A stretch of DNA of 64,000 nucleotides from Allolobophora icterica (lineage: Eukaryota > Annelida > Clitellata > Crassiclitellata > Lumbricidae). The notes under the pieces are model-generated. The model worked only from the letters and a program-made list of their open reading frames with translations. It ran no database searches and was not told the DNA's origin. The translations under genes and the position numbers were made by a program. Positions 47,783 to 61,064 of this stretch are shown one piece after another (the stretch's first letter is position 1; every line of letters begins with the position of its first letter). The DNA lies in NCBI GenBank assembly GCA_963556255.1, contig OY744615.1:15455537-15519536 (forward strand), in the 5' to 3' direction.

Positions 47783-49539
47783 GTGTGTGTTTGTATATAT
47801 TCGTTTATTATGCAAAACTGGTTGGCAAACCGCAACCAGGAACATGAGACTAGATAGATAATAGAAATAATAATATGTACGTTCGCTTTGCACAGAGAAC
47901 AACAGTCTAAGAAACGGGCCAAGTAGGTGTCTGAATGCGACGTTAATCTTAGCGTGGCCAAACGCTCTCCTGCAATCTATTATGTAAGAAAGTAAGTTCG
48001 ACTCGCACCGTATAGTAGCGGTTGGTTGCCCTCCGCCTTCTCCAGGCTTGGGACTGGCACCGCAGGTGCTCGAAGAGGCCTTGCGGCCGCACTGTAGCGC
48101 AACACCGAGAGAGACGTACACGATTTTCGTGTCGATGAGCATTGGTGATCGTCGTCAAACGGTGAGCTCTCATTAAAATAGACGGCAGCCAATCGCCATC
48201 GTCCGAAAGACACAAGGGCACTATATATAGTGCGAATAAGATTTCGGAAAAATGAAGTAAGTAAGTTGACGCTTCTCAAAAAACCTAAATAAGTACACGG
48301 ACCGAAGTAGGTATGTACGTTCCCATTGCTCAGAGAGCAACAGGCTAAGAAACGGCCAATTATGTGTCTGAATACGACGTTAATCTTAGCGTGGCCAAAC
48401 GCTCTCTTGCAATTTACTATGTAAAAAAGTAAGTTCCACTCGCGCCCTAAAGTAGCGGTTGGTTGCCCTCCGTCTTCTCCTGGCTTGGGACTGGCACCGC
48501 AGGTGGTGGCCGAGGCCTTGCGACCGCACTGTAGGGCAACACCGAGAGAGACGTACACGATTTTCGTGTCGATGAGCATTGGTGATCGTCGTCAAACGGT
48601 GAGCTCTCATTAAAATAGACGGCAGCCAATCGCCATCGTCCGAAAGACACGAGGGCACTATATATAGTGCGAATTAGGTTTCGGAAAAACTGAAGCAAGT
48701 AGGTTGACGTTTCTCAAAAAACCTTAGTAAATACACGGACCGAAGTAGGTATGTACGTTCCCTTTGCACAGAGAACAACAGTCTAAGAAACGGACCAATT
48801 AGGTGTCTGAATACGACGTTAATCTCAACGTGGCCAAACGCTCTCTTGCAATTTACTATGTAAAAAAGTAAGTTCGACTCGCGCCGTATAGTAGCGGTTG
48901 GTTGCCCTCCGCCTTCTCCAGGCTTGGGACTGGCACCACAGTTGGTCGCACAGGCCTTTCGGCCGCACTGTAGCGCAACACCGAGAGAGACGTACACGAT
49001 TTTCGTGTCGATGAGCATTGGTGATCGTCGTCAAACGGTGAGCTCTCATTAAAATAGACGGCAGCCAATCGCCATCGTCCGTAAGACACAAGGGCACTAT
49101 ATATAGTGCGAATTAGGTTTCGGAAAAACTGAAGTAAGTTGATGTTTCTCAAAAAACCTAAGTAATACACGGACCGAAGTAGGTATGTACGTTCCCATTG
49201 CACAGAAAACAACAGTCTAAGAAACGGGCCAATTATGTGTCTGAATACGACGTTAATCTTAGCGTGGCCAAACGCTCTCTTGCAATTTACTATGTAAAAA
49301 AGTAAGTTCGACTCGCGCCGTATAGTAGCGTTTGGTTGCCCTCCACCTTCTCCAGGCTTAGGACTGGCACCGCAGGTGGTTGCCGAGGCCTTGAGACCGC
49401 ACTGTAGCGCAACACCGAGAGAGACGTACACGATTTTCGTGTCGATGAGCATTGGTGATCGTCGTCAAACGGTGAGTTCTCATTAAAATTGACGGCAGCC
49501 AATCGTATGGTCCGAAAGACACAAGGGCACTATATATAG
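45612..49539 (+). repeat. Satellite B array 3
   Basis: Begins with the remainder of the monomer split by the LTR element. From ~45851 it repeats 26450-30140 base for base apart from the microsatellite length. Confidence 0.92.
47620..47874. repeat. Compound GT microsatellite (copy 2)
   Basis: Same split monomer, GTGTGC section and unique tail as at 28219-28475, with a tract 2 bp shorter. Confidence 0.9.
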
Positions 49540-49540
49540 G

Positions 49541-51016
49541 TTGGGACTGGCACCGCAGGTTGTTGACCAGAGGGCATGTGGCTGCCCTGGCATAAGGCTC
49601 TGTGCTACATCTCATAGTACCTGTACCTTGACCTCTATAACGAACTGGCGCTCCCATGATAGTTCTGACAATGCTTGTTCATTGAGCCCTACCTACAATG
49701 TTGACACTAGTGTTGAGTCCTCTCCACCCAGAACACATGAGTCAGAATGCCTTAAACCTACTACACTTAAGTTATTTAACAGTGAGGAATCACACCGACC
49801 CCTACTCAACAATAAAGACTTGGATCCTGATGGAAATTACTTTTGTAATATTGCCAAAGATAGTGAATATTTTGGTCCATCTCAACTAGTAGATAAATTC
49901 GATAAACATCCTCTCTCTTTCTCTATCATGCACATTAATTGTCGCTCAATTACTCCTAAAATTAACGACATCCTATTTCTGTTGCATCAGCTTCCGGTGT
50001 CGGTTCTTGCACTAACTGAGACTTGGCTAAATGAACTAATGACGGATACAATTTCTATCACTGGCTACAATTTCCTGCATAAGAGTAGAGGACAGGGGAG
50101 GGGCGGAGGAGTTGGTTTCCTCATCAGAAAGGATATTGAGTACTCCATAATGGATCTCCACATCACTGACTCCATGACTTCATTTGAAAGCCTATTCATT
50201 AATATCCCACAGCACAAAACGGTAGATAAACTTATTGGTGTAATTTACAGACCATCTGGCCTTAATCTTGATGAATTTAATGAGGAATTCGATATTCTAA
50301 TGTTAACTCTAAATAAGAATAAGAACAAACCCAAGGAAATTTTTCTAACTGGCGACTTTAATGTTGATCTGTTGGCATATGGAAATCATACCCCGACTAA
50401 TCAATTTATGGAGTCCATGACGTCACGCCACTACCTCCCACTGATTCTCAAACCAACTAGAATCACCCCAACTACAGCGAGCCTAATAGATAACATCTTT
50501 ACTAACTCACTTGATAACATACTTGAGTCTGCCATAATAACATCTGACATATCTGATCACTTACCTATAATTACCTGGACTAAAGCTGAACCAAAAGCAT
50601 TTCTCAACATAGGAAAGTCTCAGATGAAAAGGAAGATTACTGATGAAACCTCCATAAACTTCAAACATAAATTAGCCAATACTGACTGGAATCCTGTTTC
50701 ACACTTGTGCAACGAAAACAACACTGACCTAGCATATAACATGTTCACAAATATGGTCAAAAAATCCTATGATGAAGCATTTCCCTTTATACCCCAAAAG
50801 GCATCTAAAAATAATACCTTCCATCAACCATGGATGACACTGGGCCTATTGAAATCTACAAGGAAAAAGGAAAAGCTCTACGTTAAATACATCAAAACCC
50901 TACGCCTGACAACAAACATGCTTTTATCAAATATCGAAATAAATACAAAACTATTCGTACTACCGCTGAACAATCTTATTATACTAATGAATTCATTAAA
51001 CATGCCAATGATATAA
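49541..51016 (+). pseudogene. Non-LTR element: endonuclease part (copy 2)
   Basis: Identical product to the first copy (N, E, Y-R-P, GDFN and SDH motifs all present). See copy 1 at 30142. Confidence 0.85.
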
Positions 51017-51119
51017 AAAAACCTGGCAGGTAATTTGAACTATAATTAAATCACAAAACAGCGATACATTTATAACCGAAATTAAACTTGAAGGGAATGT
51101 AATACAGGATCCTGTAACA

Positions 51120-51908
51120 ATGGCTGAGCACTTCAACTCTTACTTTACAGGCTTAGCAAAATCACTGTCAAGTAAAATACAACCATCTAACAAGAGCTTC
51201 CATGATTACCTCTCGCCGTCCTCTCCAAACTCATTTGCTCTACTACCAACTTGCCCCCAGGAGATTGTGGCCATCAATAGAACTTTAAAGCCAACTCTCA
51301 CCTCTGGTACCGATGATCTAAACCCTTACATATTATCTTCCGTCATTGAACTCCTGGCAGATCCACTAGCCGAACTGATCAATTGCTCGCTTAAAAATGG
51401 TGAAGTTCCACTGGAAATCAAACTTACCAAGGTCATACCTATACACAAACAAGGCTCTAAAAATGATATTACTAACTACAGACCTATCTCTATATTGACT
51501 TTCTTTTCCAAACTGTTTGAGAGAGTAATGTATGATAGAATATTCTCGTTTATGAAACAAAAAAATATCTTCTACCCGTTCCAGCATGGCTTCCAACCTG
51601 GCCACTCTACCTCCATGTCTCTGATTGACATTCATGATAAAATAACTAAGGCCATGGATAAAAACGAATATTCAATTGGTATCTTTTTAGACCTGGCAAA
51701 AGCATTCGATACCGTGGACCACAAAATTCTCCTTGCCAAACTCGAACACTATGGCAATACAGGTAATGCCCTGCTTTGGCTTAAAAGTTATCTTAGTAAT
51801 CGATCACAGCAGGTCCTCTGCAATGGTAAATCCTCCAAGTTTCAGCACATAGAATTCGGAGTCCCTCAGGGCTCAATTCTTGGACCTATTTGTTTATTAT
51901 ATACATAA
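51120..51908 (+). pseudogene. Non-LTR element: reverse transcriptase, N-terminal part (copy 2)
   Basis: Motifs A (FLDLAKAFDTVDH) and B (GVPQGSILGP), with the same premature end as the first copy. Confidence 0.85.
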
Positions 51909-52420
51909 ATGACCTACCGAACTCGTCAACTATCTTACATTACATATTATTTGCAGACGACTCCAATGTCTTTCTGTCTCATGCCTCATATGACCACCTC
52001 TTTCAAACAGTAAACACTGAATTAATGTCAGCTAGTGACTGGTTTAAAGCCAATAAACTGTCATTGAACCTCAATAAAACCAACTACATTATATTTTGCT
52101 CCAATAAAAAGCCGATACCCCTCACGAACAAGACGATACTTATAGACAACACAACTATTCCACAAGTTTCTTCAACAAAATTACTTGGAGTCCACATTGA
52201 TCAGCATCGTAAATGGCAAACACATATTGATGAAATAAGCAAAAAAATATCAAAAAGTATAGGAATTATTAAGAGAGTCTCTTATCTGATCCCTCCTCAT
52301 GTCCTAAAGGACCTTTACTACACATTAATATATCCTTATCTTACATATTGTAACCTGATCTGGACCTCTACTTACGACACTCATCTCAACGCACTAAAGA
52401 TACTACAAAAAAGCTATTAG
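51890..52420 (+). pseudogene. Non-LTR element: reverse transcriptase, C-terminal part (copy 2)
   Basis: Motif C FADD and thumb region in the shifted frame; same TAG end as copy 1. Confidence 0.85.
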
Positions 52421-52775
52421 AACCATCACTAAATCTTATGGTCTCTGTCACACAGGTCCTTTATTCGCTGAACATAAACTCCTAAGCATTAAGCAAATCA
52501 GATTTGTACAGACTGGGGTACTTATGTATCAGTATACTAATAACCTTCTCCCTCCCTCCTTCTCTTCCTACTTTATTCGCACTTTGCATCCTGGCCTCAC
52601 AAGAAGTAACAGTGACTATAGATCTATCTATGCAAGAACTAACACTCGTAAATTTTCACTCAAATTTCAGGGCCCACTCACGTGGAATAACCTTCCTTTG
52701 AGCATACGTACTGTCACCAGCCTCGCCCTCTTTAGACAACTGGTGCGCGCGCACGCACTGAAATATGTTACTTAA
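52421..52775 (+). pseudogene. Non-LTR element: C-terminal tail (copy 2)
   Basis: Same shifted-frame tail as at 33022-33376, followed by the 3' UTR with AATAAA and the (TTGTC)n tail ending near 53047. Confidence 0.7.
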
Positions 52776-53055
52776 GTTTGTTGTTTTCTTTCTTTTGGTA
52801 GTTAAGCTTATCTAATTCCCTCCTCTTCTCTGATAGCGAATTGGCCTTCATCCTGACTCACCCTGCATGAAGCAATTAGGCCCCTGCTTAGCGGGATCAC
52901 TCCCTTTAGGTGTGCCCATTGCTCCCATTATTTCCTCTGCTCCTAACATTGACGATTAATACTCTATGGTAATTTGTATTATACGCATAACTGTTGATGT
53001 ACACAATTTACTGGGAACAATAAATGTTTTGTCTTGTCTTGTCTTTGCATTGTCT

Positions 53056-56000
53056 AAAAGGTTTCGGAAAACTGAAGTAAGTAAGTTGACGTTTCTCAGA
53101 AAACCTAAATAAGTACAGGGACCGAAGTAGGTATGTACGTTCCCTTTGCACAGAGAACAACAGGCTAAGAAACGGCCAATTATGTGTCTGAATACGACCT
53201 CAATCTTAGCGTGGCCAAACGCTCTCTAGCAATTTACTATGTAAAAAAGTAAGTTCGACTCGCGCCGTATAGTAGCGGTTGGTTGCCCTCCGCCTTCTCC
53301 AGGCTTGGGACTGGCACCGCAGGTGCTCGAAGAGGCCTTGCGGCCGCACTGTAGCGCAACACCGAGAGAGAAATACACGATTTTCGTGTCGATGAGCATT
53401 GGTGATCGTCGTCAAACGGTGAGCTCTCATTAAAATAGACGGCAGCCAATCGCCATCGTCCGTAAGACACAACGGCACTATATATAGTGCGAATTTGGTT
53501 TCGGAAAAACTGAAGCAAGTAGGTTGACGTTTCTCAAAAAACCTAAGTAAGTACACGGACCGAAGTAGGTATGTACGTTCGCTTTGCACAGAGAACAACA
53601 GTCTAAGAAACGGGCCAATTAGGTGTCTGAATACGACGTTAATCTTAGCGTGGCCAAACGCTGTCTTGCAATCTACTATGTAAAAAAGTAAGTTCGACTC
53701 GCGCCGTATAGTAGCGGTTGGTAACCCTCCGCCTTCTCCAGGCTTGGGACTGGCACCGCAGTTGGTCGCCGAGGCCTTGAGACCGCACTGTAGCGCAACA
53801 CCGAGAGAGACGTACACGATTTTCGTGTCGATGAGCATAGGTGATCGTCGTCAAACGGTGAGCTCTCATTAAAACTGACGGCAGCCAATCGCCATCGTCC
53901 GAAAGACACAAGGGCACCATATATAGTGCGAAAAGGTTTCGGAAAACTGAAGTAAGTAAGTTGACGTTTCTCAGAAAACCTAAATAAGTACAGGGACCGA
54001 AGTAGGTATGTACGTTCCCTTTGCATAGAGAACAACAGTCTAAGAAACGGGCCAATTATGTGTCTGAATACGACGTTAATCTTAGCGTGGCGAAACGCTC
54101 TCTTGCAATTTACTATGTAAAAAAGTTAGTTCGACTCGCGCCTTATAGTAGCGGTTGGTTGCCCTCCGCCTTCTCCAGGCTTGGGACTGGCACCGCAGGT
54201 GGTCGCCGAGGCCTTGAGACCGCACTGTAGCGCAACACCGAGAGAGACGTACACGATTTTCGTGTCGATGAGCATAGGTGATCGTCGTCAAACGGTGAGC
54301 TCTCATTAAAATAGACGGCAGCCAATCGCCATCGTCCGAAAGACACAAGGGCACTATATATAGTGCGAATAAGATTTCGGAAAAATGAAGTAAGTAAGTT
54401 GACGTTTCTCAAAAAACCTAAATAAGTACACGGACCGAAGTATATATGTACGTTCCCATTGCTCAGAGAGCAACAGGCTAAGAAACGGCCAATTATGTGT
54501 CTGAATACGACGTTAATCTCAGCGTGGCCAAACGCTCTCTTGCAATTTACTATGTAAAAAAGTAAGTTCGACTCGCGCCGTATAGTAGCGGTTGGTTGCC
54601 CTCCGCCTTCTCCTGGCTTGGGACTGGCACCGCAGGTGGTCGCCGAGGCCTTGCGACCGCACTGTAGCGCAACACCGAGAGAGACGTACACGATTTTCGT
54701 GTCGATGAGCATTGGTGATCGTCGTCAAACGGTGAGCTCTCATTAAAATAGACGGCAGCCAATCGAGATCGTCCGTAAGACACAAGGGCACTATATATAG
54801 TACGAATTAGGTTTCGGAAAAAATGAAGTAAGTAAGTTGACGTTTCTCAAAAAAAATAAATAAGTACACGGACCGAAGTAGGTATGTACGTTCCCATTGC
54901 TCAGAGAGCAACAGGCTAAGAAACGGGCCAAAGTAGGTGTCTGAATACGAAGTTAATCTTAGCGTGGCCAAACGCTCTCTTGCAATTTACTATGTAAAAA
55001 AGGAAGTTCGACTCGCACCGTATAGTAGCGATTGGTTGCCCTCCGCCTTCTCCAGGCTTGGGACTGGCACCGCAGGTGGTGGCCGAGGCCTTGCGACCGC
55101 ACTGTAGCGCAACACCGAGAGAGACGTACACGATTTTCGTGTCGATGAGCATTGGTGATCGTCGTCAAACGGTGAGCTCTCATTAAAATACACGGCAGCC
55201 AATCGCCATCGTCCAAAAGACACAATGGCACTATATATAGTGCAAATTAGGTTTCTGAAAAACTGAAGTAAGTTGACGTCTCTCAGAAAACCTAAGTAAA
55301 TACACGGACCGAAGTAGGTATGTACGTTCCCTTAGCACAGAGAACACCAGTCTAAGAAACGGGCCAATTAGGTGTCTGAATACGACGTTAATCTTAACGT
55401 GGCCAAACGCTCTCTTGCAATTTACTATGTAAAAACGTAAGTTCGACTCGCGCCGTATAGTAGTGGTTGGTTGCCCTCCGCCTTCTCCAGGCTTGGGACT
55501 GGCACCGCAGCTGCTCGAAGAGGCCTTGCGGCCGCACTGTAGCGCAACACTGAGAGAGACGTACACGATTTTCGTGTCGACGAGCATTGGTGATCGTCGT
55601 CAAACGGTGAGCTCTCATTAAAATTGACGGCAGCCAATCGGTATGGTCCGAAAGACACAAGGGCACTATATATGGTGCGAAAAGGTTTCGGAAAACTGAA
55701 GTAAGTAAGTTGACGTTTCTCAGAAAACCTAAATAAGTACAGAGACCGAAGTAGGTATGTACGCTCCCTTTGCACAGAGAACAACAGGCTAAGAAGCGGC
55801 CAATTATGTGTCTGAATACGACGTTAATCTTAGCGTGGCCAAACGCTCTCTTGCAATTTACTATGTAAAAAAGTAAGTTCGACTCGCGCCGTATAGTAGC
55901 GGTTGGTTGCCCTCCGCCTTCTCCAGGCTTGGGACTGGCACCGCAGGTGGTTGCCGAGGCCTTGAGACCGCACTGTAGCGCAACACCGAGAGAGACGTAC

Positions 56001-59000
56001 ACGATTTTCGTGTCGATGAGCATAGGTGATCGTCGTCAAACGGTGAGCTCTCATTAAAATAGACGGCAGCCAATCGCCATCGTCCGAAAGACACAAGGGC
56101 ACTATATATAGTGCAAATAAGATTTCGGAAAAATGAAGTAAGTAAGTTGACGTTTCTCAAAAAACCTAAATAAGTACACGGATCGAAGGAGGTATGTACG
56201 TTCCCATTGCTCAGGTTGACGTTTCTCAAAAAACCTTAGTAAATACATGGACCGAAGTAGGTATGTACGTCCCCTTTGCACAGAGAACAACAGTCTCCTG
56301 GCTTGGGACTGGCACCGCAGGTGGTTGCCGAAGCCTTGAGACCGCACTGTAGCGCAACACCGAGAGAGAAATACACGATTTTCGTGTCGATGAGCATTGG
56401 TGATCGTGGTCAAACGGTGAGCTCTCATTAAAATAGACGGCAGCCAATCGCCATCTTCCGAAAGACACAATGGCACTACATATAGTGCAAATTAGGTTTC
56501 TGAAAAACTGAAGTAAGTTGACGTCTCTCAGAAAACCTAAGTAAATACACGGACCGAAGTAGGTATGTACGTTCCCTTTCAACAGAGAACACCAGTCTAA
56601 GAAACGGGCCAATTAGGTGTCTGAATACGACGTTAATCTTAACGTGGCCAAACGCTCTCTTGCAATTTACTATGTAAAAACGTAAGTTCGACTCGCGCCG
56701 TATAGTAGCGGTTGGTTGCCCTCCGCCTTCTCCAGGCTTGGGACTGGCACCGCAGGTGGTTGCCGAGGCCTTGAGACCGCACTGTAGCGCAACACCGAGA
56801 GAGACGTACACGATTTTCGTGTCGATGAGCATAGGTGTAAGTAAGTTGACGTTTCTCAAAAAACCTAAATAAGTACACGGATCGAAGTAGGTATGTACGT
56901 TCCCATTGCTCAGAGAGCAACAGGCTAAGAAACGGGCCAATTATGTGTCTGAATACGACGTTAATCTTAGCGTGGCCAAACGCTCTCTTGCAATTTACTA
57001 TGTAAAAAAGTAAGTTCGACTCGCGCCGTATAGTAGCGGTTGGTTGCCCTCCGCCTTCTCCTGGGTTGCGACTGGCACCGCAGGTGGTCGCCGAGGCCTT
57101 GCGACCGCACTGTAGCGCAACACCGAGAGAGACGTACACGATTTACGTGTCGATGAGCATTGGTGATCGTCGTCAAACGGTGAGCTCTCATTAAAATAGA
57201 CGGCAGCCAATCGCCATCGTCCGAAAGACACAAGGGCACTATATATAGTGAGAATTCGGTTTCGGAAAAACTGAAGTAAGTAAGTTGACGTCTCTCAGAA
57301 AACCTAAGTAAGTACACGGATCGAAGTAGGTATGTACGTTCCCTTAGCACAGAGAACACCAGTCTAAGAAACGGGCCAATTATGTGTCTGAATACGACGT
57401 AAATCTTAGCGTGGCCAAACGCTCTCTTGCAATTTACTATGTAAAAAAGTAAGTTCGACTCGCGCCGTATAGTAGCGGTTGGTTGCCCTCCGCCTTCTCC
57501 TGGCTTGGGACTGGCACCGCAGGTGGTCGCCGAGGCCTTGCGACCGCACTGTAGCGCAACACCGAGAGAGACGTACACGATTTTCGTGTCGATGAGCATT
57601 GGTGATCGTCGTCAAACGGTGAGCTCTCATTAAAATAGACGGCAGCCAATCGAGATCGTCCGTAAGACACAAGGGCACTATATATAGTACGAATTAGGTT
57701 TCGGAAAAAATGAAGTAAGTAAGTTGACGTTTCTCAAAAAAAATAAATAAGTACACGGACCGAAGTAGGTATGTACGTTCCCATTGCTCAGAGAGCAACA
57801 GGCTAAGAAACGGGCCAAAGTAGGTGTCTGAATACGAAGTTAATCTTAGCGTGGCCAAACGCTCTCTTGCAATTTACTATGTAAAAAAGGAAGTTCGACT
57901 CGCACCGTATAGTAGCGATTGGTTGCCCTCCGCCTTCTCCAGGCTTGGGACTGGCACCGCAGGTGGTGGCCGAGGCCTTGCGACCGCACTGTAGCGCAAC
58001 ACCGAGAGAGACGTACACGATTTTCGTGTCGATGAGCATTGGTGATCGTCGTCAAACGGTGAGCTCTCATTAAAATACACGGCAGCCAATCGCCATCGTC
58101 CAAAAGACACAATGGCACTATATATAGTGCAAATTAGGTTTCTGAAAAACTGAAGTAAGTTGACGTCTCTCAGAAAACCTAAGTAAATACACGGACCGAA
58201 GTAGGTATGTACGTTCCCTTAGCACAGAGAACACCAGTCTAAGAAACGGGCCAATTAGGTGTCTGAATACGACGTTAATCTTAACGTGGCCAAACGCTCT
58301 CTTGCAATTTACTATGTAAAAACGTAAGTTCGACTCGCGCCGTATAGTAGTGGTTGGTTGCCCTCCGCCTTCTCCAGGCTTGGGACTGGCACCGCAGCTG
58401 CTCGAAGAGGCCTTGCGGCCGCACTGTAGCGCAACACTGAGAGAGACGTACACGATTTTCGTGTCGACGAGCATTGGTGATCGTCGTCAAACGGTGAGCT
58501 CTCATTAAAATTGACGGCAGCCAATCGGTATGGTCCGAAAGACACAAGGGCACTATATATGGTGCGAAAAGGTTTCGGAAAACTGAAGTAAGTAAGTTGA
58601 CGTTTCTCAGAAAACCTAAATAAGTACAGAGACCGAAGTAGGTATGTACGCTCCCTTTGCACAGAGAACAACAGGCTAAGAAGCGGCCAATTATGTGTCT
58701 GAATACGACGTTAATCTTAGCGTGGCCAAACGCTCTCTTGCAATTTACTATGTAAAAAAGTAAGTTCGACTCGCGCCGTATAGTAGCGGTTGGTTGCCCT
58801 CCGCCTTCTCCAGGCTTGGGACTGGCACCGCAGGTGGTTGCCGAGGCCTTGAGACCGCACTGTAGCGCAACACCGAGAGAGACGTACACGATTTTCGTGT
58901 CGATGAGCATAGGTGATCGTCGTCAAACGGTGAGCTCTCATTAAAATAGACGGCAGCCAATCGCCATCGTCCGAAAGACACAAGGGCACTATATATAGTG

Positions 59001-61064
59001 CAAATAAGATTTCGGAAAAATGAAGTAAGTAAGTTGACGTTTCTCAAAAAACCTAAATAAGTACACGGATCGAAGGAGGTATGTACGTTCCCATTGCTCA
59101 GGTTGACGTTTCTCAAAAAACCTTAGTAAATACATGGACCGAAGTAGGTATGTACGTCCCCTTTGCACAGAGAACAACAGTCTCCTGGCTTGGGACTGGC
59201 ACCGCAGGTGGTTGCCGAAGCCTTGAGACCGCACTGTAGCGCAACACCGAGAGAGAAATACACGATTTTCGTGTCGATGAGCATTGGTGATCGTGGTCAA
59301 ACGGTGAGCTCTCATTAAAATAGACGGCAGCCAATCGCCATCTTCCGAAAGACACAATGGCACTACATATAGTGCAAATTAGGTTTCTGAAAAACTGAAG
59401 TAAGTTGACGTCTCTCAGAAAACCTAAGTAAATACACGGACCGAAGTAGGTATGTACGTTCCCTTTCAACAGAGAACACCAGTCTAAGAAACGGGCCAAT
59501 TAGGTGTCTGAATACGACGTTAATCTTAACGTGGCCAAACGCTCTCTTGCAATTTACTATGTAAAAACGTAAGTTCGACTCGCGCCGTATAGTAGCGGTT
59601 GGTTGCCCTCCGCCTTCTCCAGGCTTGGGACTGGCACCGCAGGTGGTTGCCGAGGCCTTGAGACCGCACTGTAGCGCAACACCGAGAGAGACGTACACGA
59701 TTTTCGTGTCGATGAGCATAGGTGTAAGTAAGTTGACGTTTCTCAAAAAACCTAAATAAGTACACGGATCGAAGTAGGTATGTACGTTCCCATTGCTCAG
59801 AGAGCAACAGGCTAAGAAACGGGCCAATTATGTGTCTGAATACGACGTTAATCTTAGCGTGGCCAAACGCTCTCTTGCAATTTACTATGTAAAAAAGTAA
59901 GTTCGACTCGCGCCGTATAGTAGCGGTTGGTTGCCCTCCGCCTTCTCCTGGGTTGCGACTGGCACCGCAGGTGGTCGCCGAGGCCTTGCGACCGCACTGT
60001 AGCGCAACACCGAGAGAGACGTACACGATTTACGTGTCGATGAGCATTGGTGATCGTCGTCAAACGGTGAGCTCTCATTAAAATAGACGGCAGCCAATCG
60101 CCATCGTCCGAAAGACACAAGGGCACTATATATAGTGAGAATTCGGTTTCGGAAAAACTGAAGTAAGTAAGTTGACGTCTCTCAGAAAACCTAAGTAAGT
60201 ACACGGATCGAAGTAGGTATGTACGTTCCCTTAGCACAGAGAACACCAGTCTAAGAAACGGGCCAATTATGTGTCTGAATACGACGTAAATCTTAGCGTG
60301 GCCAAACGCTCTCTTGCAATTTACTATGTAAAAAAGTAAGTTCGACTCGCGCCGTATAGTAGCGGTTGGTTGCCCTCCGCCTTCTCCAGGCTTGGGACTG
60401 GCACCGCAGGTGGTCGCCGAGGCCTTGCGACCGCACTGTAGCGCAACACCGAGAGAGACGTACACGATTTTCGTGTCGATGAGCATTGGTGATCGTCGTC
60501 AAACGGTGAGCTCTCATTAAAACAGACGGCAGCCAATCGCCATCGTCCGAAACACACAATGGCACTATATATTGTGCAAATTAGGTTTCGGAAAAACTGA
60601 AGTAAGTAAGTTGACGTTTCTTAGAAAAAATAAGTAAGTACACGGACCGAAGTAGGTATGTACGTTCCCTTAGCACAGAGAACACCAGTCTAAGAAACGG
60701 GCCAATCAGGTGTCTGAATACGACGTTAACCTTAGCGTGGCCAAACGCTCTCTTGCAATTTACAACGCAAAAAAGTAAGTTCGACTCGCGCCGTGTAGTA
60801 GCGGTTAGTTGCCCTCCGCCCTCTCCAGGCCTTGAGACCGCACTGTAGCGCAACACCGAGAGAGACGTACACGATTTTCGTGTCGATGAGCATTGGTGAT
60901 CGTCGTCAAACGGTGAGCTCTCATTAAAATAGACGGCAGCCAATCGCCATCGTCCGTAAGACACAAGGCACTATATATAGTGCGAATTTGGTTTCGGAAA
61001 AACTGAAGTAAGTAAGTTGACGTTTCTAAAAAAAATAAGTAAGTACACGGACCGAAGTAGGTAT
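53056..61064 (+). repeat. Satellite B array 4, with the 2887-bp block twice (54524-60386)
   Basis: Corresponds to 33657-41665 at +19399. With copy 1 the window therefore holds four examples of the 2887-bp block. Confidence 0.92.

Larger units (their letters stand above)
49540..53055 (+). mobile_element. CR1/Jockey-group non-LTR retrotransposon (copy 2)
   Basis: Same junctions, same open parts (49541-51016 endonuclease; 51120-51908 and 51890-52420 reverse transcriptase; tail to 52775) and the same breaks as copy 1. Shared lesions show it was copied with the 19.4-kb unit rather than inserted separately. Confidence 0.92.
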
